From positions 2,108,001 through 2,172,000 of the forward strand of contig OZ242212.1 in the NCBI GenBank assembly GCA_965206355.1: DNA of 64,000 nucleotides, written 5' to 3'. This stretch comes from Spongiihabitans sp965206355 (lineage in GTDB: Bacteria; Pseudomonadota; Gammaproteobacteria; Arenicellales; Poriferihabitantaceae). Below, piece after piece: positions 8,634-18,037 of the stretch. Within the stretch, counting starts at the first letter, position 1; each line of letters opens with the position of its first letter. The notes beneath the pieces were generated by a model. The model saw nothing but the letters and a program-made list of their open reading frames with translations, was not told the DNA's origin and ran no database searches. A program made the translations under genes and the position numbers.

Positions 8634-8780
8634 AAAAATATTCATGCTTTTTTCTCGCAAATTGATGTGTTTCTCATTAAACACAGGAAACACAGGAAAC
8701 ACCAAACACGGGAAACACCGGAAATTTAATTTCTATCAGGTGTTTTTTCTTTGTTGTGCTTACCAAAATACAACACTCAT

Positions 8781-8957
8781 TTATCGTCCACCACACTCGC
8801 AATTAAAACTAGCACCAGACCAAGACCAAAAACCAATCAAATCAAAAATTGAAAGCGGGCCACCGCCTCCAACAATACTGTGTGCAATGCCACCCGCTAC
8901 TGTCACGATACCAATTTGATTTGCCGCTGTCCGAACACGCTCAAAGTTGATTCTCAT
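8781..8957 (-). CDS. Possible small glycine-rich membrane peptide (58 aa)
   Basis: This short frame begins MRINFERVRTAANQIG and contains a hydrophobic, Gly-rich segment and two late cysteines (NCEC). It could be a small two-helix membrane protein or the decayed 5' part of one, since it lies between a mini-IS and a MITE. There is no good ribosome-binding site. The plus strand of the same interval has degenerate 9-10 bp repeats (GGAAACACA-like, about 8680-8725). Treat it as hypothetical. Confidence 0.25.
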   Translation of the reverse strand: MRINFERVRTAANQIGIVTVAGGIAHSIVGGGGPLSIFDLIGFWSWSGASFNCECGGR

Positions 8958-9002
8958 TATCCACGAGAATACCATGTTTTTCTGTGTTCGGAATAGCTTA
9001 AC

Positions 9003-9141
9003 GAGACCTTTGCACGGAAGATGATTTCGCTTTCAGGCAAGGCAAAAACGCACGGAATGAGGGAGTTTATGCTTATAAATGACCGATTGAGTACGATTTT
9101 AACGCAGTATGCAGGTGAAATGGCTTTCGTGCAAAGGTCTC
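9003..9141 (+). mobile_element. MITE copy 2 (139 bp)
   Basis: It has the same ends and body as copy 1, in the same orientation. The 5-bp target duplication TTAAC flanks it (8998-9002 and 9142-9146). It sits 40 bp beyond the end of dsbD. Confidence 0.9.
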
Positions 9142-9181
9142 TTAACAATTGGGGCTCCTTTTATGCGACATTCCGACCCGC

Positions 9182-11542
9182 TTACACACCGTTGAGCAAT
9201 AATAAAAAAGCATCACTGCCCAGATAGCCATAGAAATTTAGTGATTTTAACAAAGTGCCATTACCATCAATAAACAACATTACCGGAGGTCCAAAAACAC
9301 CAAAGCGGCGTTTTAGTGCTTTATTGTCGGCATTGTGTGGGTCGGTAACATCAATCTGCACGGTGATAAACTTGTCGTCTAATACGGCCTTTACCCGAGA
9401 GTCTGCAAAGGTGGTTTTCTCCATTCGCTCACAATCGAGACACCAATCGGCATAGTATTTGATGAGCAGTGGTTTATTATGAGCACGCGCATAGTTAAGC
9501 TGTTGCTCCAACTCATCGTTATTATGTACATCAATAAAGGGGTGCGAGAAGCTGGGTTCAAGCGGATTGACAACAAATTTTCCACTTTCCGAAATGGTGG
9601 AATAAAGCGAGGACAACAGGTTTAGCGGTAGTGGCTTGAACATATCCCTTTGCCCGAAAAAACCGCCGACGATGAGCAACATACCCCATATCAGCAATAA
9701 ACTACCGATACCTTGTTCCAGTCGTAGCCAGTTTGAAGCGTGTGCAGGGGTTTTTCGGAACGCATCCATCAAAAAACCGAGAATAACAAAAAAACTGCCC
9801 CATAATAGCAGAATCGGCACCTGCGGAAGACTGCCCAGCAGATAGATTGCGACCGCAATCAGCATGAGACCAAAACCGAGTTTTATTTGTTTCATCCATC
9901 TGCCCGCTCGCGGCATCAGATAACCAGCACCCAATCCAAGCGCAATTAACGGTAGCCCCATACCGACTGCCATGACCGTCATCAGTTGTGCGCCGAGTAG
10001 TGGATTACCTTGGCTAACCGCAATACCGAGAAAAGAAATCAGAATGGGCGAAACACAGGCACCGATAATCAGTGCGGAAACCAATCCCAATAAAAACACC
10101 AACGGGATGGAGCCACGCAGGTTGCTGGTTTTAGCCTGCACTTGCGATTGAATGAATGCTGGCATCTGGATTTCAAAAAGCCCAAACATTGACAATGCCA
10201 TAATAAAAAATAAAGCACTTAACCCACCGATCGCCCAAACATTCTGAAAATAGGCTTGCAGTTGTTCACCAGTCGCGCCAGCGAGCGCACCTATTCCAGC
10301 ATAGGTTATGACCGTTCCCAAAACATAGGCTGTCGCAAGTATGCCACCACGGCTTCGGGTCAAATTATTACCTTGACCGATAATGACGCTGGATAGAACC
10401 GGTATCATCGGCAACACACAGGGCGTGAAAGTCAACAACAGTCCGGCAAAAAATGCGCCCAACAACGTCAGCAACGCCGCTGAAGATGTCGCCCGCTCCA
10501 CGTCCTGATTGCTGGCGACAGCACTCTTTGCTGAACCAGTCGCGGACACCCATTCGATTCGCTGGCTGGTTGATCGGGTTGGACTGGCTTCAGCAACCGC
10601 TTTGACCCGGGTGGCAATATTGAATGACTTGTTGACCGGCGAATAACATATCCCATCTTCTGCACAACCCTGATAGCTGGCGTGAATGAGCAGATTATCG
10701 CCACGCTCATTCTGCTCGCTCAGCTCAATAGCAAAGGAAAAATCGTTTTTAAAAACAATAACTTCACCAAAGTAGGGGTCTTTTTTAATTTTTCCCGCGG
10801 GTAACGTCAGTCGCTGAAGAGGGTTTTCTCCGTTATTGCCGAACTTGATGCTATCCCGATATAAATAATAGCCATCGGCAATGACAAACGCCGCTCTGAT
10901 TTCATTTTGTGGCGTGGTATGGATACGCAATTTGAAGGCATCATCCACATCCAGAAAATCGGGCTGTTGAAATTCGTCTGCCAGTAATGCGCGCAGATTA
11001 TCCGAATTAGCCGATTGCGCTGAGCTGGCAACACTGGACTGCAACGGCGTGGTTACGGGTTGCACAACACCGACCAGCCAGTTTTTGTTACCCATATCTC
11101 GCATCTGCACTTTGTGGCGCATCGGTGGATAACACACGCCAACCGGCTCGTTACAACCCTGACCTATTGCAATCAAGTCGAATGTTGCTGTGTCGGCGGC
11201 GACAACCATATCAGTGGTAACACTGCCAGTTAAAACCTGCACATCTCCAAACAGCGTATCTTGTTTGCTGATGCCAGTAGGAAACGCTACCGTTGACGTT
11301 ATGGTCGCATTACCATTGATGTCAAAACCGAGTTTGTCTCGATACAGATAATAACCATCAGCAATGTCCCAATGCGCCTCAATGCGATCAGCCGTTAGCC
11401 ATTTAGCACTGAATTTGAATGCCTGTTCCGTTGGCAACAATCTGGCAACATCCGCTGTCGCAATGCCGGCAACCCACCATAAAACAATCGGCAACAGCAT
11501 AACCCGCAACCAAACAATCAGCAATGATAGGATTCCCGTCAA
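9182..11542 (-). CDS. dsbD: Thiol:disulfide interchange protein DsbD with duplicated N-terminal domain
   Basis: This 786-residue inner-membrane reductase passes electrons from cytoplasmic thioredoxin to periplasmic thiol proteins. All three DsbD parts are present. The periplasmic immunoglobulin-like domain occurs twice: one copy has CNEPVGVCYPP and the other CAEDGICYSP, each with ADGYYLYRD. The membrane core has the redox cysteines in FTPCVLPMIPVL and GACVSPILISF. The C-terminal thioredoxin domain has YADWCLDCERME. Typical DsbD is about 560-600 residues with one such domain, so the extra roughly 170 residues are the duplication. The longest frame starts at a TTG (11542); an ATG at 11500 gives a shorter signal peptide (LLPIVLWWVAGIATA). 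The start is uncertain. Confidence 0.93.
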   Translation of the reverse strand: MTGILSLLIVWLRVMLLPIVLWWVAGIATADVARLLPTEQAFKFSAKWLTADRIEAHWDIADGYYLYRDKLGFDINGNATITSTVAFPTGISKQDTLFGDVQVLTGSVTTDMVVAADTATFDLIAIGQGCNEPVGVCYPPMRHKVQMRDMGNKNWLVGVVQPVTTPLQSSVASSAQSANSDNLRALLADEFQQPDFLDVDDAFKLRIHTTPQNEIRAAFVIADGYYLYRDSIKFGNNGENPLQRLTLPAGKIKKDPYFGEVIVFKNDFSFAIELSEQNERGDNLLIHASYQGCAEDGICYSPVNKSFNIATRVKAVAEASPTRSTSQRIEWVSATGSAKSAVASNQDVERATSSAALLTLLGAFFAGLLLTFTPCVLPMIPVLSSVIIGQGNNLTRSRGGILATAYVLGTVITYAGIGALAGATGEQLQAYFQNVWAIGGLSALFFIMALSMFGLFEIQMPAFIQSQVQAKTSNLRGSIPLVFLLGLVSALIIGACVSPILISFLGIAVSQGNPLLGAQLMTVMAVGMGLPLIALGLGAGYLMPRAGRWMKQIKLGFGLMLIAVAIYLLGSLPQVPILLLWGSFFVILGFLMDAFRKTPAHASNWLRLEQGIGSLLLIWGMLLIVGGFFGQRDMFKPLPLNLLSSLYSTISESGKFVVNPLEPSFSHPFIDVHNNDELEQQLNYARAHNKPLLIKYYADWCLDCERMEKTTFADSRVKAVLDDKFITVQIDVTDPHNADNKALKRRFGVFGPPVMLFIDGNGTLLKSLNFYGYLGSDAFLLLLNGV

Positions 11543-11792
11543 CGGTGATTTTTGACCTTAATAGAAGTAGTTGATAAACCGGTATTGACCCTGCGATACA
11601 TTTGAAGTTCAGTTTAACGTTCATCGTTGAATAAGCCACACAGCACAGGATGTCCGACCCTGCCGTTAAATTCAACAATCGCACGAATGCTTTTTTGACA
11701 CTGGAATATTTTGCATCAGCCCTTATATTGATAGCCCTTAGCTAAAAAATAGCCATATTATAGTGCAAGATAGCCTTTAGCCGATTGATCAA

Positions 11793-12266
11793 ATGAAAAC
11801 ACTATTTTTGATTTTCCTCGTCGTTCCACTCGTTGAAATCTATTTGCTGATAAAAATAGGGAGCTTGCTGGGAGCAGGCACAACCATATTTCTCGTGGTG
11901 TTTACTGCCGTACTCGGCGCGTTTCTGGTGCGTGCGCAGGGTTTTTCTACATTATCCAGAGTGCAAACGCAATTGATTCGGGCGCAGGTACCCGCAGTGG
12001 AAATCATTGAAGGCTTATTTTTATTCGTTGCTGGTGCGTTGCTACTCACACCCGGATTCTTCACCGATGGCATCGGTTTCATATTTCTGACACCGCCCAT
12101 GAGACGGTTGATCATCCGTAACATAATACATCGTGGCTTGTTTCGTAGCTTTGCGGGGATACCGACACAATCCGAATATGACGGCAATGATGGTGCATAC
12201 CCGCAACGCCGCCATCACAAGGGCAAGGGCAACATCGTTGATGCCGATTACGAGGATATAGACTAA
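11793..12266 (+). CDS. fxsA: FxsA-family inner-membrane protein
   Basis: This is a 157-residue protein with two or three membrane helices at the N-terminus (LFLIFLVVPLVEIYLLIKIG, then TTIFLVVFTAVLGAFLVRAQG) and the family motif LLTPGFFTDGIGFIFLTPPMRR. The tail is hydrophilic and acidic. FxsA in E. coli is a non-essential membrane protein known for modulating phage T7 exclusion by the F plasmid; its cellular role is unclear. The length agrees with the family. It is transcribed alone, divergently from dsbD. Confidence 0.9.
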   Translation: MKTLFLIFLVVPLVEIYLLIKIGSLLGAGTTIFLVVFTAVLGAFLVRAQGFSTLSRVQTQLIRAQVPAVEIIEGLFLFVAGALLLTPGFFTDGIGFIFLTPPMRRLIIRNIIHRGLFRSFAGIPTQSEYDGNDGAYPQRRHHKGKGNIVDADYEDID

Positions 12267-12402
12267 TTGGTAGCCGCTTCCGCAAAACCATTTTTTGCCA
12301 ATGACCTGTTTGCCCCTACCCGCTCCTATCAAGCAGATATGACTGATATTATTTTGGGGCTGTCTCTGTCCATCCCTATCAATATCTTTGGCAATTCATT
12401 AT

Positions 12403-12541
12403 GAGACCTTTGTACGAAAGCCATTTCACCTGCATACTGCGTTAAAATCGTACTCAATCGGTCATTTATAAGCATAAACTCCCTCATTGCGTGCGTTTTT
12501 GCCTGGCCTGAAAGCGAAATCATCTTCCGTACAAAGGTCTC
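12403..12541 (-). mobile_element. MITE copy 3 (139 bp, reversed)
   Basis: This copy is in the opposite orientation to copies 1 and 2. Its ends read GAGACCTTTGTACG, a shared substitution in both arms. The flanks are not direct repeats; instead TCATTAT / ATAATGA extends the inverted repeat. It lies 10 bp beyond the 3' end of the tRNA-Pro gene. The preceding bases (12354-12362) also show a GGGGCTGTC stub resembling the IS1595-type end. Confidence 0.88.
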
Positions 12542-12551
12542 ATAATGACAT

Positions 12552-12628
12552 TGGTCGGGGTGAGAGGATTCGAACCTCCGGCCCCTGCCTCCCGAAGGCA
12601 GTACTCTACCCGGCTGAGCTACACCCCG
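12552..12628 (-). tRNA. tRNA-Pro (anticodon CGG)
   Basis: The gene is 77 nt and folds as a standard cloverleaf: acceptor CGGGGTG / CACCCCG, D-arm TAGCTCAGCCGGGTAGAG, anticodon arm CTGCC-TTCGGGA-GGCAG (anticodon CGG) and T-arm with GGTTCGAATCC. The discriminator is A and the CCA end is encoded. Confidence 0.96.
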
Positions 12629-12656
12629 AATTGATGCGAAGTACCCACTAATTGAA

Positions 12657-12812
12657 TTAGCTTTGACGGGTTACGACAACACCACATCGTTTGCATTCGA
12701 CTTTTTCCACACCACCGCCATCGCCAAACCCAAAGGTTTTGCTAATCACTATAAAATCGTGGAATCCCAACCGACAAAGCAAACTACCCAGTAACGAGAT
12801 TATATGTTGCAT
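12657..12812 (-). CDS. 51-residue CxxC protein, function unknown
   Basis: ATG at 12812 opens a 51-codon frame ending in TAA. The product has a hydrophobic start (MQHIISLLGSLLCRLGFHDF) and a C-terminal CKRCG motif (residues 40-44). With Cys13 and His18 this could bind one zinc ion. The composition and a clean frame of over 150 bp suggest a real gene. It resembles small phage-type zinc-ribbon proteins, but I do not recognise the family. It lies just upstream of tRNA-Pro on the same strand. Confidence 0.5.
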   Translation of the reverse strand: MQHIISLLGSLLCRLGFHDFIVISKTFGFGDGGGVEKVECKRCGVVVTRQS

Positions 12813-12950
12813 TATACGCACCCCATGATTAAGAGTATGACATTAACAAGCACTATAATACTGCAAAAGTGCTTGCGATTTGTCGGTAATATCCAAAGAG
12901 TTTTATGGCAATGGCAATGGATTTGCACTATTTGATGTCTTTGTGGTCTT

Positions 12951-13775
12951 ATGGCAGTAATGAAAAAATCCATTATTCTCATCATTGGCTTGCTGGTTTT
13001 TGCTGATAGCTTCGGATTGCCCCTCTGGTCTGAGTCGAAAATCACCCAACATTGGCAACAATATGCTGCCGACAATAGCGTTGCAGTTGATCATGATGCT
13101 TGGGATAAATTGCTAAAACGCTATATTTCCACCGTACAGGGCATCAATCTTTTCGCTTACAATGCGGTAACGTCTGAAGATACAAATGCGCTTAAAAACT
13201 ATGTTGAATATCTACAAACGCTGACCGTAACCACGCTTAATCGGCAACAACAATTTGCCTATTGGATCAATTTATACAATGCTTTAGTTGTTCAGACCGT
13301 ATTACAAAACTATCCCGTAGCCAGTATTCAGGAGATTTCCTCGACCTGGTTATTTAAGGGTCCGTGGCGTCAACAGCAGGTTGATGTAGAAGGTTTCGGT
13401 TTGAGTCTCGACAATATTGAACATCAAATTATTCGCCCCATTTTTAAGGACAATCGCACCCATTATGCGGTCAATTGTGCGTCAATGGGCTGTCCCAATC
13501 TGCAAACAACGGCATTCACCCAGCACAACCTTAACACACTGCTTGATTTGGGGGCACGGCAATATATCAACCATCCACGCGGCGTATGGTTAAACAACAA
13601 CCAATTAGTCGTATCCAGCATTTTCGATTGGTATGCGGAAGATTTTGGCAATAACCATCCGCAAATTATTGCCCACCTGCGCCGTTTTGCTGATGCCGAT
13701 TTGAAAAATGACTTGCAAGGCAGACGGTCGATTGAGCGCTTCCGCTATGACTGGTCATTGAATGAGCCTCGCTGA
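12951..13775 (+). CDS. DUF547 domain protein, exported
   Basis: This is a 274-residue protein. An N-terminal hydrophobic stretch (about residues 5-19, ending before LPLWSES) is a likely signal peptide. The body matches DUF547: FAYWINLYNALVVQTVL, then DNIEHQIIRPIF, HYAVNCASMGCPNL and WYAEDFG near the end. The DUF547 domain has conserved His and Cys residues and an unknown activity, with some resemblance to papain-like folds. It is followed 11 bp later by a glycosyltransferase gene, so the two are probably co-transcribed. Confidence 0.85.
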   Translation: MAVMKKSIILIIGLLVFADSFGLPLWSESKITQHWQQYAADNSVAVDHDAWDKLLKRYISTVQGINLFAYNAVTSEDTNALKNYVEYLQTLTVTTLNRQQQFAYWINLYNALVVQTVLQNYPVASIQEISSTWLFKGPWRQQQVDVEGFGLSLDNIEHQIIRPIFKDNRTHYAVNCASMGCPNLQTTAFTQHNLNTLLDLGARQYINHPRGVWLNNNQLVVSSIFDWYAEDFGNNHPQIIAHLRRFADADLKNDLQGRRSIERFRYDWSLNEPR

Positions 13776-13786
13776 CACAGTCGGGT

Positions 13787-14503
13787 ATGATTGCCGACAA
13801 ACACATTACGCTAATCATTCCAGCACTCAATGAAGCGAACTCGGTTGGCAGAGTCATTGCCGACATTCCCGATATTATTGATCATATTATCGTGGTTGAT
13901 AATGGTTCTGATGATGATACCGACCTAGTCGCCCGCTCATTCGGTGCCACGGTTGTGTATGAGAAAAAACGGGGCTATGGCGCCGCCTGCCTCGCTGGTA
14001 TTGAAGCGGCCGGACAAACTGACCTAATCGCATTTATAGACGGTGATTACAGCGATTATCCTGAAGACCTGCTGAGCCTTGTTGAAGCGGTAGCAGACGG
14101 CCGATATGCGTTTGCCATCGGTTGCCGACAAAATACCGCATCCAATTATGCCGATTTGCCGTTGCATCAACGCTGGGGTAATTGGCTGGCTTGCTGTTTT
14201 ATACATCTGTTGCATGGCTATGTGTTTAATGATCTCGGACCGATGCGCTGTCTCACTATGAAATTGCTGGCGCGTTTGCAGATGTCCGACACCAATTACG
14301 GCTGGACGACAGAGATGCAGTTAAAAGCCGCCATCCTCGGCGTATCGGTCTTGCAAGTGCCAGTCAGGTATCGCCGGAGAGTCGGCAAATCAAAAATATC
14401 AGGAACGCTAAAAGGCTCAATAATGGCGGGATACAAAATTCTGTATTGGACGATTCGGCTTTTTCTGATTCATCATAAAAATCGGTTGCTCAATCCACGC
14501 TGA
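13787..14503 (+). CDS. Family 2 glycosyltransferase (polyprenyl-phosphate sugar synthase type)
   Basis: This is a 238-residue protein with a GT-A fold: ITLIIPALNEANSVGRVI at the start, VVDNGSDDDTDLVA, KKRGYGAACLAGI and the metal-binding AFIDGDYSDYP. It has no membrane helices beyond a hydrophobic C-terminal part. This subfamily is like dolichyl-phosphate mannose/glucose synthases, which load a sugar onto a lipid phosphate for transfer across the membrane. The neighbouring, convergently transcribed GT-C-like membrane protein would be a plausible user of such a donor (inference). Confidence 0.85.
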   Translation: MIADKHITLIIPALNEANSVGRVIADIPDIIDHIIVVDNGSDDDTDLVARSFGATVVYEKKRGYGAACLAGIEAAGQTDLIAFIDGDYSDYPEDLLSLVEAVADGRYAFAIGCRQNTASNYADLPLHQRWGNWLACCFIHLLHGYVFNDLGPMRCLTMKLLARLQMSDTNYGWTTEMQLKAAILGVSVLQVPVRYRRRVGKSKISGTLKGSIMAGYKILYWTIRLFLIHHKNRLLNPR

Positions 14504-15872
14504 ATGCGCCGCTGTTTTCGCGGTAGTCATAAAACAAAGCGGCAACGATAATCATAATCTCAAGGGCATAAGCCCATACGGCGATTTCATAGGCGTTAAG
14601 ATTGGATTCAAGCAGGTTGATACCCGTCACATAGGTCAGCGACAGCGCAAGTGGCAATAACCACGCCCAGCAACTTGGTCGAATGACGGCGAAAGGTAAC
14701 AGCCAGAGCATATACCAAGGGTTTGCCACCGGCGACAGTACAAAAAACAGACCGAAAATCCAGTCAAATCTTGGGATGATGTATGCCCGATTAGCCGCAG
14801 AGACGCTGTTGACAAAGGGAGCATGGTAACGATAAAAATAATAACACCACCACCCCGCAAACAGCCCCAGACACACCCCCCGCGCCATTAAGTCTGGCAG
14901 GAAATGGCGCAATAACAGGAATACACTGGCATTGAATTGCCAGTGTTGCATAAAAACACCCAGCACCCACATATCCGTATTAAGCGTATCCGCATTAGCG
15001 AGCAGTAAAAAAGGCAGATACAGCGCCAGCAACAAGATGGCAACCAGCAAGCCATAGCGAAACTTCTGTTGGTATAGAAAATAAGGCAAGGCTAAAACAG
15101 CAAATATCTTGCTCGCACAGGCAAGCGCAATCAGTACTGCCGCCAGTGCTGATTTTTGGTGATAGCGGGCAGTCAACGCGGCCATTAGAAAGAATACACC
15201 GACAATATCAGGATGGGCAGTAAACGCGATTTCCTTGAGCACTAATGGATTCCATGCGTATAGCAGGACATTTCTGGCATCCGCAAAACGACACAGTATT
15301 AATATCACGCCAATATCAAACAGCACGAAAATAATTTGTAGCAGATTGATATTGGCCGTCGCAATGAGATGGGAAAACGCGAAAATATATTGTAGTAACG
15401 GCGCATAAATGGTCGGCAAATCAGGGTTATTGACCCGATTCAGCAGGTATTGGCATTCCTGCGCAAGAGAATGGGTATGGAATAACGATTCCGGCGTAAT
15501 ACCATAAGGCGATCCGCTAGCCACAAAAACGCAGCCATCCAGCAGATAGCGGTAAAAATCATCTTCCAGCATCGGCGATCCGACAATGCCAATCACCCTG
15601 AAAACGATTGCCCAAAACAGCACAGCGGCATAGCTCGGCGTTAAATTATTGTGCCGCAGATACAACCAATATAACAACACCAGCAAGCCAATCGCCCAGT
15701 AGCTCCCCAAAAAATCAACTAATGCGATGCCAGCATCATGATTTGATTGCATTGCCAGATAGGCGTAACCCAGTGTGCAGGTCAAACCCACACAGATCAA
15801 AATATAAACTGGCTGCCCAGGCAAATTTTTCCTGTGCAATTTCTTGAAAAAACTAAGTGTATTGACGTGCAA
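14490..15872 (-). CDS. Polytopic GT-C-like membrane glycosyltransferase
   Basis: This is a 460-residue, very hydrophobic protein with roughly ten or more membrane helices. The first periplasmic loop has MLEDDFYRYLLDGCVFVASGSPYG, the GT-C signature (paired Asp, RYL.DG, nPY-like) of polyprenyl-phosphate-sugar-dependent mannosyl/glucosyl transferases. The gene overlaps the 3' end of the family 2 glycosyltransferase by 14 bp in convergent orientation. The longest frame starts with TTG at 15872. No in-frame ATG lies before the first helix, so the exact start is uncertain. Confidence 0.75.
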   Translation of the reverse strand: MHVNTLSFFKKLHRKNLPGQPVYILICVGLTCTLGYAYLAMQSNHDAGIALVDFLGSYWAIGLLVLLYWLYLRHNNLTPSYAAVLFWAIVFRVIGIVGSPMLEDDFYRYLLDGCVFVASGSPYGITPESLFHTHSLAQECQYLLNRVNNPDLPTIYAPLLQYIFAFSHLIATANINLLQIIFVLFDIGVILILCRFADARNVLLYAWNPLVLKEIAFTAHPDIVGVFFLMAALTARYHQKSALAAVLIALACASKIFAVLALPYFLYQQKFRYGLLVAILLLALYLPFLLLANADTLNTDMWVLGVFMQHWQFNASVFLLLRHFLPDLMARGVCLGLFAGWWCYYFYRYHAPFVNSVSAANRAYIIPRFDWIFGLFFVLSPVANPWYMLWLLPFAVIRPSCWAWLLPLALSLTYVTGINLLESNLNAYEIAVWAYALEIMIIVAALFYDYRENSGAFSVD

Positions 15873-15950
15873 CAGTTATGCAACAGGGTTAGTTAAGTTG
15901 CGGTTTTGATTTTGGTTTGAGCTTAATGACGTAACGCGAACCGACAATGA

Positions 15951-17192
15951 TTAACGGCTGAGTTTTTTCGCAACACTGCCGATAGTCAGCCCCTGCACAA
16001 CAATGGAAAAAATCACGATAGCGTAAGTAATCACCAGAAAAATATCGCGCTCAACACCATCGGGCAAGGTCAATGCCAATGCCACCGAAATACCACCGCG
16101 CAGTCCACCCCATACCAGTATTTTCACCACATTTGCGCTATATTGCCATGAAGTCAGCGTCCGTAGCATAGTAATAGGGATGCCCACACTAATCAGTCTA
16201 ACGATCAAAACCAGTGGAATCGCCAGTAGCCCTGCCAGTAAATACGATTCTTTGAACTGTAAAACCAACACTTCCATGCCGATCAGGACGAACAAAACTA
16301 CGTTCAGCATTTCATCCAACAACTCCCAGAAGTTATCCAGTCGTTGTCGGGTAACCGTAGACATCGCATAGGAGCGACCATGATTGCCAATCAGCAATCC
16401 AGCAACGACAACGGCAATCGGTCCTGAAGTGTGCATTTCGTGTGCCAGCGTATAACCGCCCACAACCAGAGCAAGTGTTATGAGAATTTCGACCTGATAG
16501 TTATCAACACTCTTTAACAGATAGAATCCAAAGGAACCCAGTAACAGACCGAAAATGACACCACCTACCGCCTCTTTAACGAACATCAGGGCAACCTGTG
16601 TCGCCGACACCTGTTCGGGTTGCAGCACGATACTCAAAATCACCACAAAAACCACAACACCGACACCGTCATTGAACAATGATTCTCCGGCGATTTTGGT
16701 TTCCAGACTTTTGGCAATTCCAGCACTTTTTAATGTTGACATCACGGCAATGGGATCGGTCGGTGAAATTAATGCACCAAATAACAGGCAGTACATAAAG
16801 GCGACGTTGAAACCAAGCAACGTCAACAACACCCACATTGCCCCCCCGACCAGAAAAGTGGACAACACCACACCCAGCGTAGCCAAGACAGTAATAGTCC
16901 ACTTCATAGCAGCAAGGTCTTTGGCACTAACATGCAGGGCACCCGCAAACAGTAAAAAACTCAACATCCCCTCCATCAGTGCTTTATTAAAGTCAATGCC
17001 AGACAATATATTCTCGGCAAAGCGGTGAATATTAACAATTCCGAACAGCTCCAGCAGGATAACCACCAGCGAAGTCACCAGCGCAATCAGCATAACACCA
17101 ATGATGGTGGGCAGACCGATGAATCGAAAATTGATATAGGAAAATGTCGCCGACAGCGTCAGAATAATGGCTATCAGATTTATGATGTTCAT
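15951..17192 (-). CDS. CPA1-family sodium/proton antiporter
   Basis: This is a 413-residue, about 12-helix membrane protein. The CPA1 ion-binding motif is visible in AGESLFNDGVGVVVFVV (Asn-Asp pair), and GALISPTDPIAVM is the other family signature. It exchanges cytoplasmic Na+ (or K+) for protons at the inner membrane. The long cytoplasmic C-terminal tail of some NhaP proteins is missing, as usual for the short bacterial forms. It is a single gene downstream of moaE on the same strand. Confidence 0.9.
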   Translation of the reverse strand: MNIINLIAIILTLSATFSYINFRFIGLPTIIGVMLIALVTSLVVILLELFGIVNIHRFAENILSGIDFNKALMEGMLSFLLFAGALHVSAKDLAAMKWTITVLATLGVVLSTFLVGGAMWVLLTLLGFNVAFMYCLLFGALISPTDPIAVMSTLKSAGIAKSLETKIAGESLFNDGVGVVVFVVILSIVLQPEQVSATQVALMFVKEAVGGVIFGLLLGSFGFYLLKSVDNYQVEILITLALVVGGYTLAHEMHTSGPIAVVVAGLLIGNHGRSYAMSTVTRQRLDNFWELLDEMLNVVLFVLIGMEVLVLQFKESYLLAGLLAIPLVLIVRLISVGIPITMLRTLTSWQYSANVVKILVWGGLRGGISVALALTLPDGVERDIFLVITYAIVIFSIVVQGLTIGSVAKKLSR

Positions 17193-17261
17193 AGGCGTAA
17201 AATTAGCGTAGAGTTAAATTTTTTGCTTATTCCATCATTATGCTGGCATTATGCCTGGCCA

Positions 17262-17699
17262 TTATTGCTTTACCCAACGTTCTGTTTGCCGGGCCGTGGA
17301 TTGAAGGGTTTCCTTTTTCCAGAATGTAGCGTTTGATTTTAAGTACTCCATTATTTGCCGACAGCTATCAAATGCGGCGGCTCGGTGAATTGACCACGCT
17401 GCCACCAAAACAATAGGGTCATTGGGTTTGATGTCGCCGACCCGATGCACAATGATGACATCAAGGAGCTGATGCTGCAACAAGGCTTGCTCGGCTATCC
17501 GCGATAACTGACGTTCTGTCATACCTTGATAATGCTGCAAATACATCTTTTTTACGCTCTCACCGCGGTTGAAATCCCGCATCGTGCCCACAAACATTGC
17601 ACAAGCACCATAGCTACCCGCCACTAATGCGGAATTTTCCTGATAATGGCTGACCTCTTGCCAAGGATCAAAAGCCTGCTTTCGTATTTCGATTAACAT
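17262..17699 (-). CDS. moaE: Molybdopterin synthase catalytic subunit MoaE
   Basis: This is a 145-residue protein that together with MoaD converts precursor Z (cPMP) to molybdopterin. Family motifs are ACAMFVGTMRDFNRGESV, HYQGMTERQL, IVHRVGDIKPND and AFDSCRQIMEYLKSNATFWKKE with the catalytic lysines. The ATG at 17699 lies 2 bp after the moaD stop. A TTG two codons upstream would overlap moaD and is less likely. Confidence 0.94.
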   Translation of the reverse strand: MLIEIRKQAFDPWQEVSHYQENSALVAGSYGACAMFVGTMRDFNRGESVKKMYLQHYQGMTERQLSRIAEQALLQHQLLDVIIVHRVGDIKPNDPIVLVAAWSIHRAAAFDSCRQIMEYLKSNATFWKKETLQSTARQTERWVKQ

Positions 17700-17701
17700 A
17701 C

Positions 17702-17932
17702 TCAACCCCCGTTCACCGGCGGGAAAAATGCCACCTCATCACCGTCTTTCAGCCTCTGTTTGAAGTCAGCATATTCATAATTAACCGCACAAAGCAGGTT
17801 TTTAGGTGGTGGAAGATTGACCACATCACGCCACACATCCTCAATAGTGAACGGCACTTTATGCGCAACGACTTTTTGATTGAATCCAAGCTCCTCGCTC
17901 AGACTGGCGAAAAATTTTACCGTAATGCTCAT
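17702..17932 (-). CDS. moaD: Molybdopterin synthase sulfur carrier subunit MoaD
   Basis: This is a 76-residue ubiquitin-fold protein starting MSITVKFFASLSEELG and ending in PPVNGG. The C-terminal Gly-Gly is thiocarboxylated to carry sulfur to MoaE. The ATG at 17932 is chosen over an upstream TTG at 17962 because it gives the normal family start. It forms a tight pair with moaE. Confidence 0.93.
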   Translation of the reverse strand: MSITVKFFASLSEELGFNQKVVAHKVPFTIEDVWRDVVNLPPPKNLLCAVNYEYADFKQRLKDGDEVAFFPPVNGG

Positions 17933-18037
17933 GATATTGAAATCGTTATGAACCAAAGACAAGAATCAATGTTACCATAGGCGTTCATTTCCGACATCAT
18001 AGATTTTATTACCTCAATTTCTGTATAGCCATCGCCA

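Noticed and set aside
12354..12375. Second solo end of the IS1595-type element (GGGGCTGTC)
   Set aside because: Only nine bases match and no partner end is nearby, so chance cannot be excluded.
17933..17962. Longer MoaD from TTG 17962
   Set aside because: It adds ten residues before the conserved MSITVKFF start; ATG 17932 fits the family.
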